This document shows positions 17,733 through 26,361 of a stretch of 64,000 nucleotides of DNA, piece by piece (position 1 is the first letter of the stretch; every line of letters starts with the position of its first letter). The translations under genes were made by a program, and so were the position numbers. The notes beneath the pieces were generated by a model. That model worked only from the letters and a program-made list of their open reading frames with translations. It did no database searches and had not been told where the DNA came from. The DNA comes from Proteiniphilum propionicum (GTDB taxonomy: Bacteria; Bacteroidota; Bacteroidia; Bacteroidales; Dysgonomonadaceae): NCBI RefSeq assembly GCF_022267555.1, contig NZ_CP073586.1, positions 3,266,501 through 3,330,500 of the forward strand. Reading direction: 5' to 3'.

Positions 17733-20700
17733 TACCCATACAACTAACCATAGAGGGCCTCTACTCCTACCGTGAGAAGCAGACCATCGATTTCGGAAAG
17801 CTGACTTCCTCGAGCCTTTTCGGCATCTTTGGGACAGTAGGTAGCGGCAAATCCTCCATCCTCGAAGCCATCACCTTTGCACTCTACGGACGTACCGACC
17901 GGCTCAACCTGTCGGGCGATAACCGCTACTACAACATGATGAACCTAAGGTCGGATACTCTGCTCATAGATTTCATTTTCGAGAACGGCAGCGATCAGTG
18001 CGCTTACCGGGCAACAGTTAGAAGCAAGCGCAACAGCAAGCGCTTCGAGGATGTGAAAACGCCCGAGCATACCGCCTATAAAAAGATCGGCGGCCGGTGG
18101 GTACCGATTGGAGTCAACACTCTCGAAGAGGTTATCGGGTTGAGTTACGATAACTTCAAGCGCACCATCATCATTCCGCAAGGACAGTTTCAAGAGTTCC
18201 TGCAACTGGGCAACAGAGACCGCACACAGATGATGAAAGAGCTTTTTAACCTTCATAAGTTCGAGTTCTACTACCAGGTAGTTTCATTAGAAAGTAAAAA
18301 CAACGACAGGAAGAAGTATGTTGAAGGTCAGCTTCAGCAACTGGAGTATGCCTGTCCCGAACAAGCAGTTAGGTACGAGTCGGAATTAAACGACCTGTCG
18401 GAAGCGATAGAAGAGCTTGATCGTAAACTGGGCGAAAGCATAAAGAATGAAGAGTCACTCCGAAATTTGCAGGAGTTGACCCAGAAAAAGGGAGAAGCAG
18501 AGATGGAGCACAAGCGCCTGTCGGATCAGGAACCCCTGTTTGTGGAGCTCGAAAAAAGAATCAACAGTTATGAACAGTGTGTTATACAGTTCAAATATTT
18601 GCTAGATTCACTTCGTGATTACCGGAAGAAAAAAGAGGATAGGAAAAAACAGATTAATGCTGACACTCAAAAGTTTAACGGAATAACCTCCGGTATTGAT
18701 CTGCTGGAAAAACAGATTGGAAAGCTCCAGCCTGCCTACGAAAAGAGGGAACAGCTGAAAAAAAAGACAGAAGATTTAGTGCGCCTTCTACAGATGAAAG
18801 AGCTTGAGAAGAGCGTTGCGAATGAGGAATCCCGTTTAGAAAAAGGAACAAATATATTCGATGAGACAACCCGTAATGTTGAAAATCTGAGAACAGCAAA
18901 ACAGCAGTTGGAGGTGGTCATTAAGGAAGGGCGAAACGCCCTTCCCGACCTTGCCCTCCTATCGGAAATAAGAGCATGGTATAACGAAAGAAACAGCCTC
19001 GGCAAACAAATGTCCGTAATTGATAAAGAGATTGAAAAATACGAAGAACAGGAAAAAGAGATCCGGGAGTCCAGAGCAAAGCTGCTGGCAGACCCACTGT
19101 TTGAACTGCTCCCGTCTGATGCCGGTTATACCGAATGCAGCTACCACCTTAAGGAGGCGACAGAGAAAGTTAAAGGGAAGCAGTACCTCCTGGGAGAACA
19201 GGAATCACATCTGCGGGTAAAGGAGCAGCTGAAGAGTTATGCCGAAGCCCTGAAGGAGGGATCCCCCTGCCCTATTTGCGGATCGCTCCATCACCCCGGA
19301 AAGTACAAGAGCGGGGATATAGACGAACAGTTCAAACAGATCACGGTAGAAAAACAACTGCTGGAGCAACAACTCAACCGGATTGCCTCGTTTGGCAAGC
19401 AGTTTGATCTGCTGGAAAGCAGGTATAAGCAGTCCAAGAGAGATCAGGAGGAGTGGCAAGGTAAAAGAGAGATCCTGCAGCAAACCGTTACCAACCATAA
19501 CAGGCAGTTTGTGTGGGAGAAATACAAAGAAGAAGAAACGCTGGATACCGCTTTCAAGCGGGCAAAGCAACTTCGGGAGGAGCTCTCAAAGCATGAAGCA
19601 GCTCTGGCAGAGAAGGCCGCACAACTGGAAAAAGAGGAGAGCAACAGGGATCGTTTCAGGGAAGAACTTGAAAAGATAAGAACCTCTCTCACCATTCACC
19701 GCACAGAGCTAACCACCATCGGGCAGCAGTTAACACAGATCCGCCCCGGCGATTGGCGTGAAAGCTCTTCGGGAAGCATAGAGCGGGAGAAAGATGAATT
19801 ACTGAAGGAGTACGTTCGGATAGAAAAAGAGTACACCGAAAGTAGCCTCCTTCTACAGGAACAGAAGCAGCGGAAAGAGGCACTGAGAGGGAGTATGGAG
19901 ATCAATCTCAAGGAGCTGGCACAGGAGCAGTCGGTACTCACCAAGCTGCAGCACCAGCTGGATGAACAGCTTGAAAAATCGACTTTCGGATCCCTCGATG
20001 AAGTAGTTCAGATTCTGTCGGAACAGATAGATACTGAAGCTGAGAAGTTAAGGCTCAGCAACTTCAAAGATCATCTCCTGCGAAGCAATTCAGCGTTAGT
20101 ACAACTTTTGAAAGATATTGGCGACAGGGAGTATAATCCAGATAGCCACCAAGCCATTCTGGCAGAGATCGTTACTCAACGGGATCAGATCAGGGAAAAA
20201 ACCCAACTGAAAGGAGAAACCGCCCAGCAGCTCAAAAAGCTTCTGCAAGATTTAGAAAGTCAGGTGTTGCTCCGTGAAGAGTTAAACAAGCTCGAAGCAA
20301 GGGCTGAGAACGTTAAAACCATGAAGTCGCTTTTCAAGGCAAGCGGATTTGTTAACTACATCTCGTCTGTCTATCTGCAGAATCTCTGTAACGCAGCCAA
20401 CGACCGTTTCTTTCGGCTCACCCGCCAGAGGCTGAGTCTTGAGATCACCCCCGACAACAATTTCCAGGTGCGCGACTTCATGAACGGCGGTAAGGTAAGG
20501 AATGTAAAGACTCTTTCCGGCGGCCAAACATTCCAGGCCTCCTTGTCGCTTGCGCTGGCATTGGCCGACAATATCCAGGAGATTACCCGGTCAAGCCAGA
20601 ATTTTTTCTTTTTGGATGAAGGCTTTGGCTCATTAGACAAAGAGTCACTCGACATTGTGTTCGACACACTTAAGTCGCTACGAAGTGAGAACCGCATCGT

Positions 20701-20812
20701 AGGTGTTATCTCACACGTGGAAGAGATGCAACAGGAGATAGATGTACACCTTTACATTGAGAATCACCCAGATAAGGGCAGCGTCATTCATTCCAGCTGG
20801 GATCATGCATAG
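17729..20812 (+). CDS. sbcC: Exonuclease subunit SbcC (Rad50-like ATPase)
   Basis: 1027-residue SMC-like ATPase. The Walker A motif is FGTVGSGKSSILEAI near residue 35; two long coiled coils flank the zinc hook CPICG at about residue 514; the C-terminal half holds the signature TLSGGQTFQASLSLALALA and Walker B FFFLDEGFGSLD. It pairs with SbcD in DNA end processing and hairpin cleavage. Length and domain order are normal. Its end faces the WYL regulator gene, 24 bases away. Confidence 0.96.
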   Translation: MIPIQLTIEGLYSYREKQTIDFGKLTSSSLFGIFGTVGSGKSSILEAITFALYGRTDRLNLSGDNRYYNMMNLRSDTLLIDFIFENGSDQCAYRATVRSKRNSKRFEDVKTPEHTAYKKIGGRWVPIGVNTLEEVIGLSYDNFKRTIIIPQGQFQEFLQLGNRDRTQMMKELFNLHKFEFYYQVVSLESKNNDRKKYVEGQLQQLEYACPEQAVRYESELNDLSEAIEELDRKLGESIKNEESLRNLQELTQKKGEAEMEHKRLSDQEPLFVELEKRINSYEQCVIQFKYLLDSLRDYRKKKEDRKKQINADTQKFNGITSGIDLLEKQIGKLQPAYEKREQLKKKTEDLVRLLQMKELEKSVANEESRLEKGTNIFDETTRNVENLRTAKQQLEVVIKEGRNALPDLALLSEIRAWYNERNSLGKQMSVIDKEIEKYEEQEKEIRESRAKLLADPLFELLPSDAGYTECSYHLKEATEKVKGKQYLLGEQESHLRVKEQLKSYAEALKEGSPCPICGSLHHPGKYKSGDIDEQFKQITVEKQLLEQQLNRIASFGKQFDLLESRYKQSKRDQEEWQGKREILQQTVTNHNRQFVWEKYKEEETLDTAFKRAKQLREELSKHEAALAEKAAQLEKEESNRDRFREELEKIRTSLTIHRTELTTIGQQLTQIRPGDWRESSSGSIEREKDELLKEYVRIEKEYTESSLLLQEQKQRKEALRGSMEINLKELAQEQSVLTKLQHQLDEQLEKSTFGSLDEVVQILSEQIDTEAEKLRLSNFKDHLLRSNSALVQLLKDIGDREYNPDSHQAILAEIVTQRDQIREKTQLKGETAQQLKKLLQDLESQVLLREELNKLEARAENVKTMKSLFKASGFVNYISSVYLQNLCNAANDRFFRLTRQRLSLEITPDNNFQVRDFMNGGKVRNVKTLSGGQTFQASLSLALALADNIQEITRSSQNFFFLDEGFGSLDKESLDIVFDTLKSLRSENRIVGVISHVEEMQQEIDVHLYIENHPDKGSVIHSSWDHA

Positions 20813-20836
20813 ACGTAATAGCAAGTTTTAGGTGAC

Positions 20837-21724
20837 TCATTTTTTTATTCGCGAGTCAATATATTTTTGAAATTCTGGTGAGTCCATGATCTCAATATCA
20901 TCAATCAGTCCGATCACAAAACGTCCTACTCCTTCGAAGGAGCACACCTCCGTATCCAGCAGCCACTCATTGTCAGACACTTTTTGAAGCACTTTCGATG
21001 CAAGCGGAAACTCTTCCATGAGCAGGTTCGCCGACCGCAGTCCCAGTTTCAGTATCACCCGCATCTTTTCGCTGCTGTGCATCCTGAAAACGTCCATATA
21101 GCCGCTCTTATGCTGCAGCTCATGCCCCCACGGCTCTGGTGATATCTCAACGCTCCCTATCCTGGATAACCTGAACAGTTTGTTTTCATTGTCCTCCAGG
21201 CAGTAGCACCACACCTGCTCATAGTTGGTAGTAAACGAGAACGGTTCAACTACCCTGTCGCGAATATCACTCCCATGCGAAGAAGAGTATTTCTTCAGTA
21301 CCACGCACTGATGGTTCTCTATAGCCTGTACCAATCGTTTTACATTGCGGCTGTTTTTACCATCCACAATGGTTTCTGCAAGGATCTTATAATCATACAC
21401 GGTATAGAGTTTCTTCTTCAGGTTCTGCTTAAGCAGGTTATTATCATCGATGCTCTCGATGGCCGATTTCAGGATATAAGCCTCCTCTTCTGTGAAATGG
21501 ATTAGTTCGCTGATATCCCTGAAGTATTGTGATGAGCTATCCAGTTTAATGTAGTTGTTCACTTTCTTCACTACAAATCCCGCCTGCCGGAATGTATCTA
21601 TATAGCGATATACAGATCGAATAGAAACAGATAACCTATCGGCAATCTCTTCAACAGTTAATGAATTGTTGGCGGTAAGCATTTTCATCAGTCTTAGAAT
21701 ACGCTCGATTTTAGGCTGATCCAT
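20837..21724 (-). CDS. WYL-domain transcriptional regulator
   Basis: 295-residue regulator with an N-terminal winged helix (IERILRLMKMLTANNSLTVE through LSVSIRSVYRYIDTFRQAGF, about residues 5-50) and a C-terminal WYL-type domain (about 130-290), including VVEPFSFTTNYEQVWCYCLE and FRLSRIGSVEIS. WYL proteins often sense nucleic acid or nucleotide ligands and control DNA repair or defence genes. This one is convergent with sbcC and its upstream side faces the mobile-element region, so its target genes are not clear. Confidence 0.85.
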   Translation of the reverse strand: MDQPKIERILRLMKMLTANNSLTVEEIADRLSVSIRSVYRYIDTFRQAGFVVKKVNNYIKLDSSSQYFRDISELIHFTEEEAYILKSAIESIDDNNLLKQNLKKKLYTVYDYKILAETIVDGKNSRNVKRLVQAIENHQCVVLKKYSSSHGSDIRDRVVEPFSFTTNYEQVWCYCLEDNENKLFRLSRIGSVEISPEPWGHELQHKSGYMDVFRMHSSEKMRVILKLGLRSANLLMEEFPLASKVLQKVSDNEWLLDTEVCSFEGVGRFVIGLIDDIEIMDSPEFQKYIDSRIKK

Positions 21725-21757
21725 GGTTCAATTTTTTTAGGAAATTATTCAATATTG

Positions 21758-22861
21758 AGTCCACTTTAAATAGTGGCAATTTTAAGTTTAAAAAAGTAAT
21801 TCGTCTATTTTTCATTTCCAGTTTTTGAAAAGCGAGGAAGTAAAAAATCGAACACGTTGAATAGTTTCTCCATTATGGAGGTCTTTATATAGCGAAAACT
21901 GGTTATTAAACCATTTTCATGCGCTCTTTGACTTATTGTTATCAGATAATTTCCAAGGCGGACATGGTCTATCCATAAACATCTGGCGAAAGTAAATCAT
22001 TTGTGCCTGAGCAATCCTCTTTATCGTGTTTTGTTATTCCTCGTATGAAAGCAATACTGAAAGATGGTTGCCTCCACGTTGTTTCTTTTCATCTACTCCT
22101 GCCCGGGGATAGCCGCGAGTTGGTGCTTACCTTCTCCCGAATGTTGGTGACGGCATCCTTCAGGTAGCCGCTGTCTGCGGCATTTGCCAGTTTCACCTGA
22201 ACGTTTAGTTTATCTTTCTCTTGGTCCGTGTCATCACAGGTATCGGTGATGTTCACACTATAGCTCTTTACCTTTTGGTCTCTTTTTTTCGATAATCGGC
22301 ATAGGAGTCATTGTGATTTTGTACGCTCCCGGCCGTGATATCCTCTTTGGAACGAAGGATGGTCTGTTCCTTGACTACCTCGTATTGTTTGTGGAAGACA
22401 CGGTGAAGAAGATCTTAGCCGGCGGTGCTTTCTGAAAGGCGTTTAAGAACCTGATAAATGAGCTCACCCAGGGAAGAGATTTTCTCACCGAGAGTTTCAC
22501 TGTTTAAGCGGTAAACCATCTTCCGAGCATCTTCTTCTAAAAATTGAAGGACCTGTTTCCTGAGCCCGGGGTTTAAAAGAAGCATTCCGCTATCGCCCAG
22601 GTCCTTTGATAAATCCGCGGAAAGTGTTGTGAATAATCTCGAAACGGGAGTACCAGGCGATGTTACTGCCTATTAGCTTACTATCCATGCGGACAGACTT
22701 ACCGGATATCTTGAAATGGATTGAAGATGTGGAAAACATGTCATTTTACGGATTTACAGATGTCTTCTTGAATATGATTTTTGTCTTTTACGTGATGCAA
22801 AATACGATTTTTTTATCTGATAACAATGGATTTTTAGAGCATTTTATCAAAAAAACGAAAT
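21758..22861 (-). mobile_element. Decayed insertion sequence (IS1182-like), inner end missing
   Basis: The left terminal sequence AGTCCACTTTAAATAGTGG lies at 21758-21776. The element then holds a broken minus-strand transposase and ends at 22861, where a 34-base sub-terminal block (22828-22861) is joined directly to the speA remnant. The same block, continued to a complete end, occurs at 34157-34233 in the same orientation. The terminal ~45 bases on the right are therefore lost here. Confidence 0.65.
21900..22745 (-). pseudogene. IS1182-like transposase remnant
   Basis: On the minus strand, pieces of a DDE transposase can be read in different frames: SVRMDSKLIGSNIAWYSRFE, then after a frameshift LSADLSKDLGDSG and RKQVLQFLEEDARKMVYRL, then KLNVQVKLANAADSGYLKDA, then VEATIFQYCFHTRNNKTR and ARCLWIDHVRLGNYL. 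Several frameshifts and stops (for example after NNKTR) interrupt it. The N-terminal third is absent. Family assignment is from recall of similar Bacteroidetes transposases. Confidence 0.7.
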
Positions 22862-23192
22862 TCCCTACCCCAAGATCATCACCGAGTCGGGACGTGCCCT
22901 TACGGCACGCCATTCGATACTTATCTTTAAAATGCTGGAAACAACAACGTTACCCGAATGAGGAGAGGAGGTGGAAATTCAGGAAAACGACCATGAACTG
23001 GTAAAAGAGCTGTTCAAGATCTGGGACAACCTGCATAACTTGTTTGGCGACACCAACGTGGTACACGTTGTAACGAGGGACGAAAACACAGGATATAAAA
23101 TAGAGCAGGTAATTGATGGGGAGACGGTTGCCGGAGTATTGGAGTATGCGCAGTATAACGCCAAGAAGTTAGTTTACTTTCATACATCGTAG
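22860..23192 (+). pseudogene. Biosynthetic arginine decarboxylase (speA) remnant with internal deletion
   Basis: In one continuous frame: IPYPKIITESGRALTARHS and LIFKMLETTTLPE, then a TGA where family members have Trp, then ELVKELFKIWDNL joined directly to HNLFGDTNVVHVV and YKIEQVIDGETVAGVLEY, ending KKLVYFHTS and a stop. In intact Bacteroidetes SpeA the two parts are separated by roughly 150 residues, so there is an in-frame internal deletion at the WDNL/HNLF join. The N-terminal half and the last residues are absent. Both truncated ends abut mobile-island DNA. It cannot encode an active decarboxylase; SpeA normally makes agmatine from arginine. Confidence 0.8.
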
Positions 23193-23420
23193 ATTAAGGT
23201 TCCTTTTCTTTGTTTTTACATCTTGTCGTGAGTGCTCACTCAAGAATAAGGTTCTCTAATTCTCTGAAAAAATATCAATAATGAAATAAATTTTAGTAAC
23301 TTTATACTCGTGAATCAAAGTGGATTCACAATTAAAACATTATTGATAAGCATTTTAAGCCTACAGATCTTTTCTCTATATTTCTATTTTTAAATCAATT
23401 TTAAACACTATACACTATTC

Positions 23421-24626
23421 ATGGCTTCAATTAAGTTCAAGTTGAATAAATCCACACAAACGGTAAAAAATGACTATCCATTAACGATACAGATCCTTCA
23501 TGCGCGAAGCAAAAGTATCATGTTCACTCCGTACCATTTGCGGAAAGAAGATTATAATGAACAAGCAGAACTTGCACTTCTCTCCTGCAAACAATCCAAG
23601 GCAGAAGAAATTAACAGTTACATAGCAAAGCAACGGGACCGATTGCGTATAATTATAAGCGATCTGGAAAAAAGAAATCAGCCGTATACTGCCAAAGATA
23701 TTCTTTCTATATACAAGTGTGGAGATAAAGGAATGTTTTTGTCTTTTATTCATCGCCTTTCCAATGAATTAACAGCCTGTAACAGGCAAAGTACAGCACA
23801 GCTTTACATGGCCGTATCTTCCCATCTAACCCAATTTACCCAAAGAAGTTTCGTTATTTTTTCGGGCATCACGGAAGGCTTCGTAAATTCTTTTCGGTTT
23901 TATTTACAGAATCAACAGTTGAAGCCCAACAGTATCCAGTTGTATCTTCGTGTTTTCCAAACGCTTTATCAAAAAGCGCTGAAAGAAGGTTTTCAAACAC
24001 AAGCGCCCGATCCTTTCGGAGATATCAAATTAAGCAAACACCGCACATTAAAAAAAGCGATATCTGCACATACGTTGCGTAAAATAGCCACAGCCGATTT
24101 GCCGGGGCATCCCTGCCTTGTAAAGAGCAGGGATACGTTTCTTCTGAGTTTCTACATGCGTGGAATGCCCTTTGTAGACATGGCATACCTTCAGGAGAAA
24201 AATATTTCACACAACTATGTATGTTACAACCGCAACAAAACGCAGCAACCGTTACAGGTATATATCGAAAAAGAGATGAAAGTGATTCTTGAAAGGTACC
24301 GCACCCCGGGGAATCCCTATTTAATGAGTTATATTGATCCGCAAAAATCCAACTCTTATTACACCCAATATAGAAATGCATTGAGGCGGTATAATCGTCA
24401 TTTGAAAAAAATAGGAGAAATTCTGCACTTGGATACGGTACTTACCTCCTATGTGGCTCGCCATTCCTGGGCAACATTTGCTCGTGACAACAACATTCCT
24501 GTTTCCATTATCAGCGAAAGCCTGGGGCATGCCAGCGAAGAGATTACCTATACGTATCTAGCCTCCATCGGACAGGAAAAAATAGATAAGTCGAATCGGA
24601 AACTAATTAAACTGCTCGGAACCTGA
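23421..24626 (+). CDS. Tyrosine recombinase, probable invertase of the fimbrial switch
   Basis: 401-residue phage-integrase-family protein with an arm-type N-terminal domain (about 1-85), a SAM-like core-binding domain (about 105-205) and a catalytic domain. Likely catalytic residues: Arg247 in FYMRGMPFVDMAYL, a Lys near 273, Arg347 in YVARHSWATFAR, His370 in SLGHASEE and nucleophile Tyr379 in ITYTYLA. As in many Bacteroidetes relatives, the usual HxxR first His is not obvious. It ends 31 bases before the left 20-bp inverted repeat, which makes it the obvious candidate for flipping the 24658-25794 segment. A palindromic GTGAATC/GATTCAC pair lies about 90 bases upstream of the start. Confidence 0.9.
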   Translation: MASIKFKLNKSTQTVKNDYPLTIQILHARSKSIMFTPYHLRKEDYNEQAELALLSCKQSKAEEINSYIAKQRDRLRIIISDLEKRNQPYTAKDILSIYKCGDKGMFLSFIHRLSNELTACNRQSTAQLYMAVSSHLTQFTQRSFVIFSGITEGFVNSFRFYLQNQQLKPNSIQLYLRVFQTLYQKALKEGFQTQAPDPFGDIKLSKHRTLKKAISAHTLRKIATADLPGHPCLVKSRDTFLLSFYMRGMPFVDMAYLQEKNISHNYVCYNRNKTQQPLQVYIEKEMKVILERYRTPGNPYLMSYIDPQKSNSYYTQYRNALRRYNRHLKKIGEILHLDTVLTSYVARHSWATFARDNNIPVSIISESLGHASEEITYTYLASIGQEKIDKSNRKLIKLLGT

Positions 24627-24648
24627 TTCTCTATTTAACACAATTTGT

Positions 24649-24656
24649 TATCTTTG
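24649..24656 (+). promoter_or_regulatory. -7 element just outside the left inverted repeat
   Basis: TATCTTTG, a full match to TAnnTTTG, points rightward and ends one base before the left repeat. In the present orientation it runs antisense to the araC-type gene; after inversion it would lie upstream of that gene in the sense direction. No clear -33 element. Confidence 0.45.
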
Positions 24657-24657
24657 T

Positions 24658-24677
24658 GCTTTAGTTGTAGGAAAGAG
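24658..24677 (+). repeat. Left 20-bp inverted repeat of the invertible segment
   Basis: GCTTTAGTTGTAGGAAAGAG, identical to the reverse complement of 25775-25794. Identity stops sharply on the inner side, while outer flanks keep weak similarity (TTTGT). Confidence 0.9.
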
Positions 24678-24708
24678 CTAATAGATAAATAAATTCATAA
24701 AAACACCG

Positions 24709-24716
24709 CAAAGGTA
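24709..24716 (-). promoter_or_regulatory. Candidate switchable fimbrial promoter, -7 element
   Basis: The minus strand reads TACCTTTG, a full match to the -7 consensus, 31 bases inside the left repeat. Now it points away from the fimbrial genes. If the segment flips, it would lie about 60 bases upstream of the first fimbrial ATG (25808). A -33 TTG at the usual distance is not evident. Confidence 0.5.
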
Positions 24717-24813
24717 AGAAAACCAGTCTAATAAATTGTTATACATTTTACCCAACTTGTTTCACTTTTTCACGCTTAACATATTTTTACTTGTTTTTAT
24801 TACACTTCATTTT

Positions 24814-25656
24814 TTAACAGATCCCTTTTCGGCAATTTTCTGCAGGACAACAATGGCCCTCAATTTTTTTATGCCTAATTTCAGAAGCAGAATGGCCAAA
24901 GTTCTCTTTACAAAACCTGGCAAAATGGGCAGGGGATGAAAAATGAAAGGTAAAAGCAATGGATTTCAAAGGAACTGTAGGATCTTCTAAATTCTGTAGT
25001 ATTCTTTTTTTTCTTTCATTTATCATCCACTTGTAGGGGCTCGAGCCAAACTGTTTCATAAATTCGCGATTAAACGTATTATACGTATACCCACATAACT
25101 TGGCCAGCTCTTGCACATTTTTTGCTTTGAGATGATGAAGCAACACCTTGTTTTTAAACTTGTAGTCACTACATATCAATGGAGAGAAAAAAAGTGAATT
25201 CTCTTCTGGAGAATAATTAGCTGAATATAAATAGAATATTAAGTTCAGCATTCGTTTTAGTATTTCAGGATTCGTCAACCCTTTGGAATCATGAATAAGG
25301 TTTATTATTTCGAGAAATTGATTCAGTTCCGGTTTTATATTCAGCAGATACGGCTTACAGCATTTTTGATGTTTTTCGTTGAGAACATTTTTCAACGAAT
25401 TAATAAAGAGCCCATACGACGGATCTGTCATCTCAAAAAAACTGATGAACATCATTTCTGAATCCCGTAGAAGTTTACAGGAAAAAGTAGTGGAAATTGG
25501 ACACAAAACCATTTGTTTTTCCATCAGGTTATATTTTTCTGTTACGTGGCTTTCGCATTTTCCACATCCTTTTCGCATAAAAACTATGCAATGTGTGGTT
25601 TCAAAATTTTCGTGTACAACTTGATTTTTTGTTAACTTTAAACAATTTAACTTCAT
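24814..25656 (-). CDS. AraC-family regulator encoded inside the invertible segment
   Basis: 280 residues from the ATG at 25656 (an upstream in-frame ATG at 25710 would add 18 residues; I prefer MKLNCLKLTKNQ). The N-terminal part (about 1-170) is a cupin-like sensor region with a Cys pair in RKGCGKCE; the C-terminus holds the two AraC helix-turn-helix units: NVQELAKLCGYTYNTFNREF and PLKSIAFTFHFSSPAHFARF, with FGSSPYKWMINERKKR between them. It is divergent from the fimbrial operon in the present orientation and would become co-directional with it after inversion. Likely target: the fimbrial operon or its own promoter, which is inference. Confidence 0.88.
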   Translation of the reverse strand: MKLNCLKLTKNQVVHENFETTHCIVFMRKGCGKCESHVTEKYNLMEKQMVLCPISTTFSCKLLRDSEMMFISFFEMTDPSYGLFINSLKNVLNEKHQKCCKPYLLNIKPELNQFLEIINLIHDSKGLTNPEILKRMLNLIFYLYSANYSPEENSLFFSPLICSDYKFKNKVLLHHLKAKNVQELAKLCGYTYNTFNREFMKQFGSSPYKWMINERKKRILQNLEDPTVPLKSIAFTFHFSSPAHFARFCKENFGHSASEIRHKKIEGHCCPAENCRKGIC

Positions 25657-25774
25657 ATATATAAGCATTTTAGTTGAACAGGTAGAGGACGGACATATCG
25701 TGTATTTCAACTATCTGTTCCCTCTGAAACGCTGTCTCTTTTATCTTATTACAAATCAGTATATTATTTTTCGT

Positions 25775-25794
25775 CTCTTTCCTACAACTAAAGC
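25775..25794 (-). repeat. Right 20-bp inverted repeat of the invertible segment
   Basis: CTCTTTCCTACAACTAAAGC, the exact reverse complement of 24658-24677. It lies in the leader of the first fimbrial gene, 13 bases before its ATG. Confidence 0.9.
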
Positions 25795-25796
25795 GA

Positions 25797-25804
25797 CAAA
25801 TTTA
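25797..25804 (-). promoter_or_regulatory. -7-like element just outside the right inverted repeat
   Basis: The minus strand reads TAAATTTG, matching TAnnTTTG, and points leftward into the segment, mirroring the element at 24649-24656. In the present orientation it could start transcription of the araC-type gene. It overlaps the start region of the fimbrial gene, has no -33 match and may be chance. Confidence 0.3.
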
Positions 25805-25807
25805 GAG

Positions 25808-26350
25808 ATGAAAAAAATGGCATGTATCCTCTTGTTTATGGGGGTTGTTGCTGCTTTAACCGCCCAGCAAACCGGGATCAAAACGAATACGGTATTCTTA
25901 GTAACGGCTTCACCCAATATGGGGATTGAATTTGGGCTGGGTGAAAAATTCTCGTTGAGTATTGAAGGTGGTTACAACCCATTTCAACTTAAACCGGAGT
26001 TGTTTTGGAAGCACTGGTTTGTTCAACCCGAGTTACGCCGATGGTACTGCCACCGCTATGCAGGATCTTTTTGGGGCATACACACGTTTTATGCAGGGTA
26101 CAACGTGGATGTACCTAAAATAACCAGGTCACGTTTTGAAGGAAGCTTGTACGGTGCCGGCGTATCCTACGGATACAGTTGGATGCTGAATAACAAATGG
26201 AACCTCGAAGCAACAATAGGAGCCGGGTATGCCCGCATGCTATACGACAAGTACGAATGCGGGGATTGCGGTGAGAAGCTCGGCTCGTACAGCCGTAATT
26301 ATTACGGCCCCTCCAAAGCGGCGGTATCCCTTATTTATTTTATTCACTAA
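25808..26350 (+). CDS. DUF3575 outer-membrane beta-barrel-like protein of the fimbrial operon
   Basis: 180 residues from the ATG at 25808, chosen because a signal peptide begins exactly there (MKKMACILLFMGVVAALTA) and because codons upstream run through the inverted repeat. The mature part is a short beta-rich protein (KTNTVFLVTASPNMGIEFGL, then FSLSIEGGYNPFQ and repeated aromatic-glycine strands), typical of DUF3575, which accompanies Bacteroidales type V fimbrial genes. It holds a CGDCG pair near the C-terminus. First gene of the operon; 11 bases before the DUF3868 gene. Probable role: outer-membrane assembly or anchoring of fimbriae. Confidence 0.82.
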   Translation: MKKMACILLFMGVVAALTAQQTGIKTNTVFLVTASPNMGIEFGLGEKFSLSIEGGYNPFQLKPELFWKHWFVQPELRRWYCHRYAGSFWGIHTFYAGYNVDVPKITRSRFEGSLYGAGVSYGYSWMLNNKWNLEATIGAGYARMLYDKYECGDCGEKLGSYSRNYYGPSKAAVSLIYFIH

Positions 26351-26361
26351 CTCGTATAAGT

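Larger units (their letters stand above)
24658..25794. other. Predicted invertible DNA segment carrying an AraC-type regulator
   Basis: A perfect 20-bp inverted repeat, GCTTTAGTTGTAGGAAAGAG at 24658-24677 and its exact reverse complement at 25775-25794, bounds 1137 bases that hold one complete gene (24814-25656, minus strand). A tyrosine recombinase gene ends 31 bases to the left; the fimbrial operon starts 13 bases to the right. Inside, near the left repeat, a minus-strand -7 element (24709-24716) points out of the segment to the left; inversion would aim it at the fimbrial operon. Seen directly: repeats, genes and promoter motifs. Inferred: that recombination occurs. Confidence 0.8.

Noticed and set aside
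22660-23004. Plus-strand open frame of 114 codons across the IS/speA junction
   Set aside because: It is the complement of the decayed transposase joined out of frame to the speA fragment, so it is not a gene.
23230-23335. Palindromes GTGAGTGCTCAC and GTGAATC/GATTCAC upstream of the recombinase gene
   Set aside because: They could be recombinase or repressor sites, but neither resembles the 20-bp inverted repeat and no second copy was seen.
25700-25807. Longer version of the DUF3575 gene starting at 25700
   Set aside because: It would run through the inverted repeat and place 36 extra residues before a perfect signal peptide; the ATG at 25808 is far better.
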